The translations under genes were made by a program, and so were the position numbers. Shown one piece after another: positions 58,642-61,510 of a stretch of 61,510 bases of DNA. Source of the DNA: Synechococcus sp. BSA11S (GTDB lineage: Bacteria > Cyanobacteriota > Cyanobacteriia > PCC-6307 > Cyanobiaceae); NCBI RefSeq assembly GCF_014224355.1, contig NZ_VNWP01000015.1, forward strand, positions 1 through 61,510, given 5' to 3'. Within the stretch, counting starts at the first letter, position 1. Every line of letters starts with the position of its first letter. Below the pieces are notes generated by a model that had not been told where the DNA came from, did not search any database, and saw only the letters and a program-made list of their open reading frames with translations.

Positions 58642-59523
58642 TCAAGATCCTCGCCCTCGATCCCCCCCGCTCACCCAGGCCTCCAGGCCTTCCCCCAGGA
58701 AGGAGAGCCCCAGCACCAGCACGAACATGGCCAGGCCGGGGTAGAGGGCGGTCCACCAGATGCCGGTGGGCAGCGCGGTGAGGGCCTGCTGGAGGTCGCC
58801 ACCCCATTCGGGGATCGTTTCCGGCAGGCCAAGACCGAGGAAGCCCAGCCCCCCCAGCACCAGCACCGCATCGGCGGCATTGAGGGTGAGCAGCACCGGC
58901 ACCGAGGTGATCACGTTGCGGAACAGGTAGCGGCGCAGGATCCAGAGCGGCCTGGCCCCCAGGGTGCGGGCGGCCTCCACGTAGAGCTCGGCCTTCACCT
59001 GGGCCGTCTGGTTGCGCACCACCCGGAAGTACTGCGGGATGTAGACCACGCAGAGAGCAGCGGCCGCATTGGGCAGGCCCCTCCCGAGCAGGAAGGCCAG
59101 CACCACCGAGAGCAGCAGCACCGGCAGGGTGTAGAGCGTGTCCATCAGCAGCACCAGCACCCGGTCGAACCAGCCGCCCAGGTAACCGCTGAGCATGCCC
59201 AGGGGCACACCGATCACCAGGGCCACCACCAGCGCCAGCAGCACCACCTGCAGCGCCACGCCGACGCCGGAGAGGGTGCGCACACACACGTCGCGCCCCA
59301 GCCTGTCGGTGCCGCACCAGTGTTGCAGCGACGGGGTGGCGTAGATGGGATTGTCGAGGCCGGCATTGGGATCCGCCAGCAGCCCCAGGTGAATCATCAG
59401 CGGGGTGATCAGGGCGATCAGCCCGTAGATCAGCACGATCACCAGCCCCCAGCGGGCCATTCGGCCGGAGAGGTTGGTGGGCCGCCAGCGGCTCAGCAGC
59501 CCAGGACTCGGCGGGGTGGTCAT
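58642..59523 (-). CDS. ABC transporter permease (DppC/OppC family)
   Basis: The 293-residue protein (from MTTPPSPG; a Met 21 codons earlier is possible) has an N-terminal anchor helix, HWCGTDRLGRDVCVRTLSGVGVALQVVLLALVVALVIGVPLG typical of DppC-type permeases, and about six helices with the EAARTLGARPLWILRRYLFRNVI coupling loop (EAA motif). The usual substrates are di- and oligopeptides or nickel. The partner permease, ATPases and binding protein are not adjacent, so it must work with subunits encoded elsewhere, as is common in picocyanobacteria. Confidence 0.88.
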   Translation of the reverse strand: MTTPPSPGLLSRWRPTNLSGRMARWGLVIVLIYGLIALITPLMIHLGLLADPNAGLDNPIYATPSLQHWCGTDRLGRDVCVRTLSGVGVALQVVLLALVVALVIGVPLGMLSGYLGGWFDRVLVLLMDTLYTLPVLLLSVVLAFLLGRGLPNAAAALCVVYIPQYFRVVRNQTAQVKAELYVEAARTLGARPLWILRRYLFRNVITSVPVLLTLNAADAVLVLGGLGFLGLGLPETIPEWGGDLQQALTALPTGIWWTALYPGLAMFVLVLGLSFLGEGLEAWVSGGDRGRGS

Positions 59524-59586
59524 CGAGCGTCGGAGGGCTGGGACGGGCTCAGTCTGGGGCAGGAGTGGATCGAATGAAGCCGACAT

Positions 59587-60102
59587 GCGCCTGGTTCAGC
59601 GTTTCTCCGATACCCGCCGCTGATCAGCCCAAAGGAGCAAGGCTTGATCAAGATCTGGGAGCACACCACTGACTTGGTTGGAGCATCCTGAGCTGTGCAC
59701 GCGGCAACCGCCTGCCTTGGGCGGATAGCCACCGGCTGATCAACCTGCTCGCGGCCCATCCCAACGCGGAGCAGATGTGGCTGGATGGCCCCGCGCCGTT
59801 GCAAGACCCCCTTCCCTGCCTGGCTCGCTGGACTCAGGCCTGGGCTGGAGTCCGCCTTCCCGGAAGATTTTCAAGCCTGGATCGTGCAGCATGCTTTTCG
59901 CTCGCGGCGGCGGCATGATTGACAGGAACTTGCCGCTCTAGCGGAGAATGCACAGGGAGCAGATCTGCGGCAGCTGCAAACCTTCGCTGCGGAAGCCTTT
60001 GATGAAGAGGGGCCAGTTCCACCTGCCGACCCCACATGAGCAGCGCCTGGCTGTGACCGAAGCGCTGAAGCTTGGCTGCAATTCAGCGATCGAGGCCCCC
60101 GG
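59587..60102. other. Intergenic region with possible decayed coding sequence
   Basis: No intact gene is supported. On the plus strand around 59,735-59,900 a frame reads LINLLAAHPNAEQMWLDGPAP and continues with protein-like composition. Around 59,935-60,037 another reads LAALAENAQGADLRQLQTFAAEAFDEEGPVPP, then stops. They may be remnants of one lost gene; I cannot name it. Confidence 0.4.
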
Positions 60103-60828
60103 ATGACCCCTCAACCGATCACTCCCAGGCCCCAGCAGCACCGGGTGCTGATCGTCGACGACGACCCAGAGTTGCGCCGCTTCCTCACCGGTGAATTGGC
60201 GGTTGAAGGCTATGCGGTGGAAGCGGTGGGCATGGGTCAGCAGGCACTGATCCGCCTGCGGGAAGCCGCCTGGGATCTGGTGTTGCTCGACTGGACCCTG
60301 CCCGATTTCAGCGGTGTGGAGGTGTGCCGGCGTCTGCGGGCCAGTGCGATGTCCACCCCGGTGCTGATGCTTACCGCCCGCGATGCCGTGGCCGAAAGGG
60401 TAGAGGCCCTCGATGCCGGTGCAGACGACTACCTTACCAAACCGTTCTCGATCGAGGAGCTGCTCGCCCGGGTGCGGGCACGGTTGCGGCGCAACGGCAA
60501 CGCCGCCAGTGAGGGCGACGTGCTCACCTTTGCCGACCTGGAGGTGAACACCGCCAGCCATGAGGTGAGCCGCGGCGGCTCACCGATCAAGCTCACGGTC
60601 AGGGAGTACGACCTTCTGCTGGCCCTGCTCAGGGAACCCCAACGGGTGAAAGAGCGGCAAGCGCTGCTGCACAGCGTGTGGGGCGAGCCATTCGTGGGCG
60701 ACGCCAACCTGCTCGATGTGTACATCCGCTACCTGCGCAAGAAGATCGAGCTTCCAGGCTTGCCCACCCTGATCAAGACGGTACGCGGCGTGGGCTTCAT
60801 GCTCAAAGAAGGGTTAGTGAAAGAGTGA
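60103..60828 (+). CDS. OmpR/PhoB-family response regulator
   Basis: The 241-residue protein has an N-terminal receiver domain (VLIVDDDPELRRFL; phospho-acceptor Asp in VLLDWTLPDFSG; Thr in LMLTARDA; Lys in DYLTKPFS) and a C-terminal winged-helix DNA-binding domain (SPIKLTVREYDLLLALLREPQRVKERQALL; DVYIRYLRKKIELPG; IKTVRGVGFML). Cyanobacterial members include RpaA/RpaB, NblR and PhoB-type proteins; which one this is cannot be decided from sequence reading alone. No histidine kinase is adjacent in the window. Confidence 0.93.
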   Translation: MTPQPITPRPQQHRVLIVDDDPELRRFLTGELAVEGYAVEAVGMGQQALIRLREAAWDLVLLDWTLPDFSGVEVCRRLRASAMSTPVLMLTARDAVAERVEALDAGADDYLTKPFSIEELLARVRARLRRNGNAASEGDVLTFADLEVNTASHEVSRGGSPIKLTVREYDLLLALLREPQRVKERQALLHSVWGEPFVGDANLLDVYIRYLRKKIELPGLPTLIKTVRGVGFMLKEGLVKE

Positions 60829-61059
60829 CACAACCAATCCCAACAGACCTTTACTCATCACAACCAACTCCGAGCCCTGGAGATTGCTTGGGGAGCCCTG
60901 GGCAACGTCGTCCGTGCAGGCACCAACAGCGGCACGATGTCCAAAATGAGCACATCTATGGGTAGAGAGGCTTAAAATAGTCAATTACGGCTGATTCCAA
61001 CATAATTCTGCACTGTTTTCTGCCCTGTTCGGTGCCCTAAGTGCACACCGATCCCTAGT

Positions 61060-61236
61060 TCAGCTTGTCAGCAGCAGTTGGCGGAGGGCCAAGAACAGGT
61101 TCGTCAGTGCGGCCAGCACATTCACCTTGCACCGATTCCTGGTCATGCCCCGCAGCCGGGACTTCTGAAAGCCGAACTGCTGCTTGATCGCCCGGAAAGG
61201 ATGTTCCACCTTGGCCCGGATGTGAGCCTTGGCGGT
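61060..61236 (-). pseudogene. IS5-family transposase, C-terminal fragment
   Basis: The reverse strand encodes AHIRAKVEHPFRAIKQQFGFQKSRLRGMTRNRCKVNVLAALTNLFLALRQLLLTS and a stop. RAKVEHPFR..K..FG...R.RG is the conserved end of IS5-type transposases, including the Glu of the DDE triad. The sequence upstream of about 61,236 no longer matches, so the element is truncated. The 231 bases between the response regulator and this fragment hold nothing I recognise. Confidence 0.8.
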
Positions 61237-61292
61237 CTATCCGGCGAAAATCTGGTTGAGGGGCGCTTTGCATCAACAACTTGTTACCCATT

Positions 61293-61510
61293 TCAATTGA
61301 CGCCTGGTAACACTGGCTTCTGCACGCTTTCACCTTCCTGCAGGCTTGGAGGCCCGGCCACCGCCAGAGCGGCCATCTCGTTTTCGATCCATTGCAGCCG
61401 GTAACCGCGCAGGCGCCGCTGCAGGGTGCGCAGGTGGCGTGGGCTGTAGCGCTCCGGGTTGTGATCGATCAGCCGCTCCAGCAGCGTCTTGGCCCTGAGC
61501 TGGGGCTCGG
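61293..61510 (-). mobile_element. IS21-type (IstA-like) transposase fragment
   Basis: The reverse strand frame reads PQLRAKTLLERLIDHNPERYSPRHLRTLQRRLRGYRLQWIENEMAALA and continues to a stop at 61,293. AKTLLERL...(R)xLRTLQRRLR is the conserved region of IS21-family IstA proteins that follows the N-terminal helix-turn-helix. The frame enters from beyond the window edge and stops far short of a full IstA, so this is a short homologue or a truncated copy. Confidence 0.6.

Overview
The window is chromosomal DNA of a high-GC unicellular cyanobacterium, most likely of the Cyanobium/Synechococcus group. The evidence is an oxygenic photosystem II D1 gene (psbA), chlorophyll synthase (chlG), a second-type Mg-protoporphyrin monomethyl ester cyclase (acsF), a PetP-like b6f protein, and the run hisF - menG - glyQ - comEC. 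Most of the DNA is GC-rich. Two stretches (about 280-1500 and 24,550-28,750) are visibly AT-richer and look acquired.

Layout. 1-2,800: an IS3-family end, a membrane-anchored Mrr-like nuclease and a tyrosine recombinase beside tRNA-Ser(UGA). 2,878-11,000: an exported glycoside-hydrolase-like protein, a membrane methyltransferase, an Rrf2 regulator, a broken CDF transporter, an AraC regulator and an orphan CheB-CheR-PAS protein. 11,050-23,360: the most coherent block. It holds an ArsR regulator with a pentapeptide protein, then acsF-desaturase, glycosyltransferase, transketolase, heme oxygenase-hemN, an acetolactate-decarboxylase-like/CARDB fusion, DUF3122, a psbA of the low-oxygen D1' type and a Tll0287-like c-type heme protein. 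23,380-28,760: an accessory island of exported proteins with a dead IS630-type transposase. 28,750-32,600: VapBC, PPK2, a DUF6629-like protein, PdxH and a second DUF3122. 32,810-36,900: an ArsR regulator divergent from a tightly overlapping persulfide/sulfide operon (persulfide dioxygenase-rhodanese, YgaP-like rhodanese, TauE/SafE, OsmC), then peroxiredoxin. 36,900-45,100: a decaying stretch with P-type ATPase, NmrA and other pseudogenes, a Nif11-like peptide, unknown membrane proteins, an AraC regulator and a D-lactate-dehydrogenase-type enzyme. 45,110-60,830: mostly core genes. 60,830-61,510: two transposase fragments.

How the parts fit. The 11-23 kb block gathers isoforms that in other cyanobacteria replace oxygen-requiring steps when oxygen is scarce: AcsF, heme oxygenase, HemN (the oxygen-independent coproporphyrinogen oxidase) and D1' (Ala80, Leu158, Ala286). 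Here the adjacent regulator is a cysteine-free ArsR protein, not an obvious ChlR-type iron-sulfur regulator. An identical 11-bp word lies upstream of both acsF and the heme oxygenase. With the sulfide/persulfide operon, a D-lactate dehydrogenase and an acetolactate-decarboxylase-like protein, the window suggests a strain that meets micro-oxic, possibly sulfidic conditions. That ecological reading is inference.
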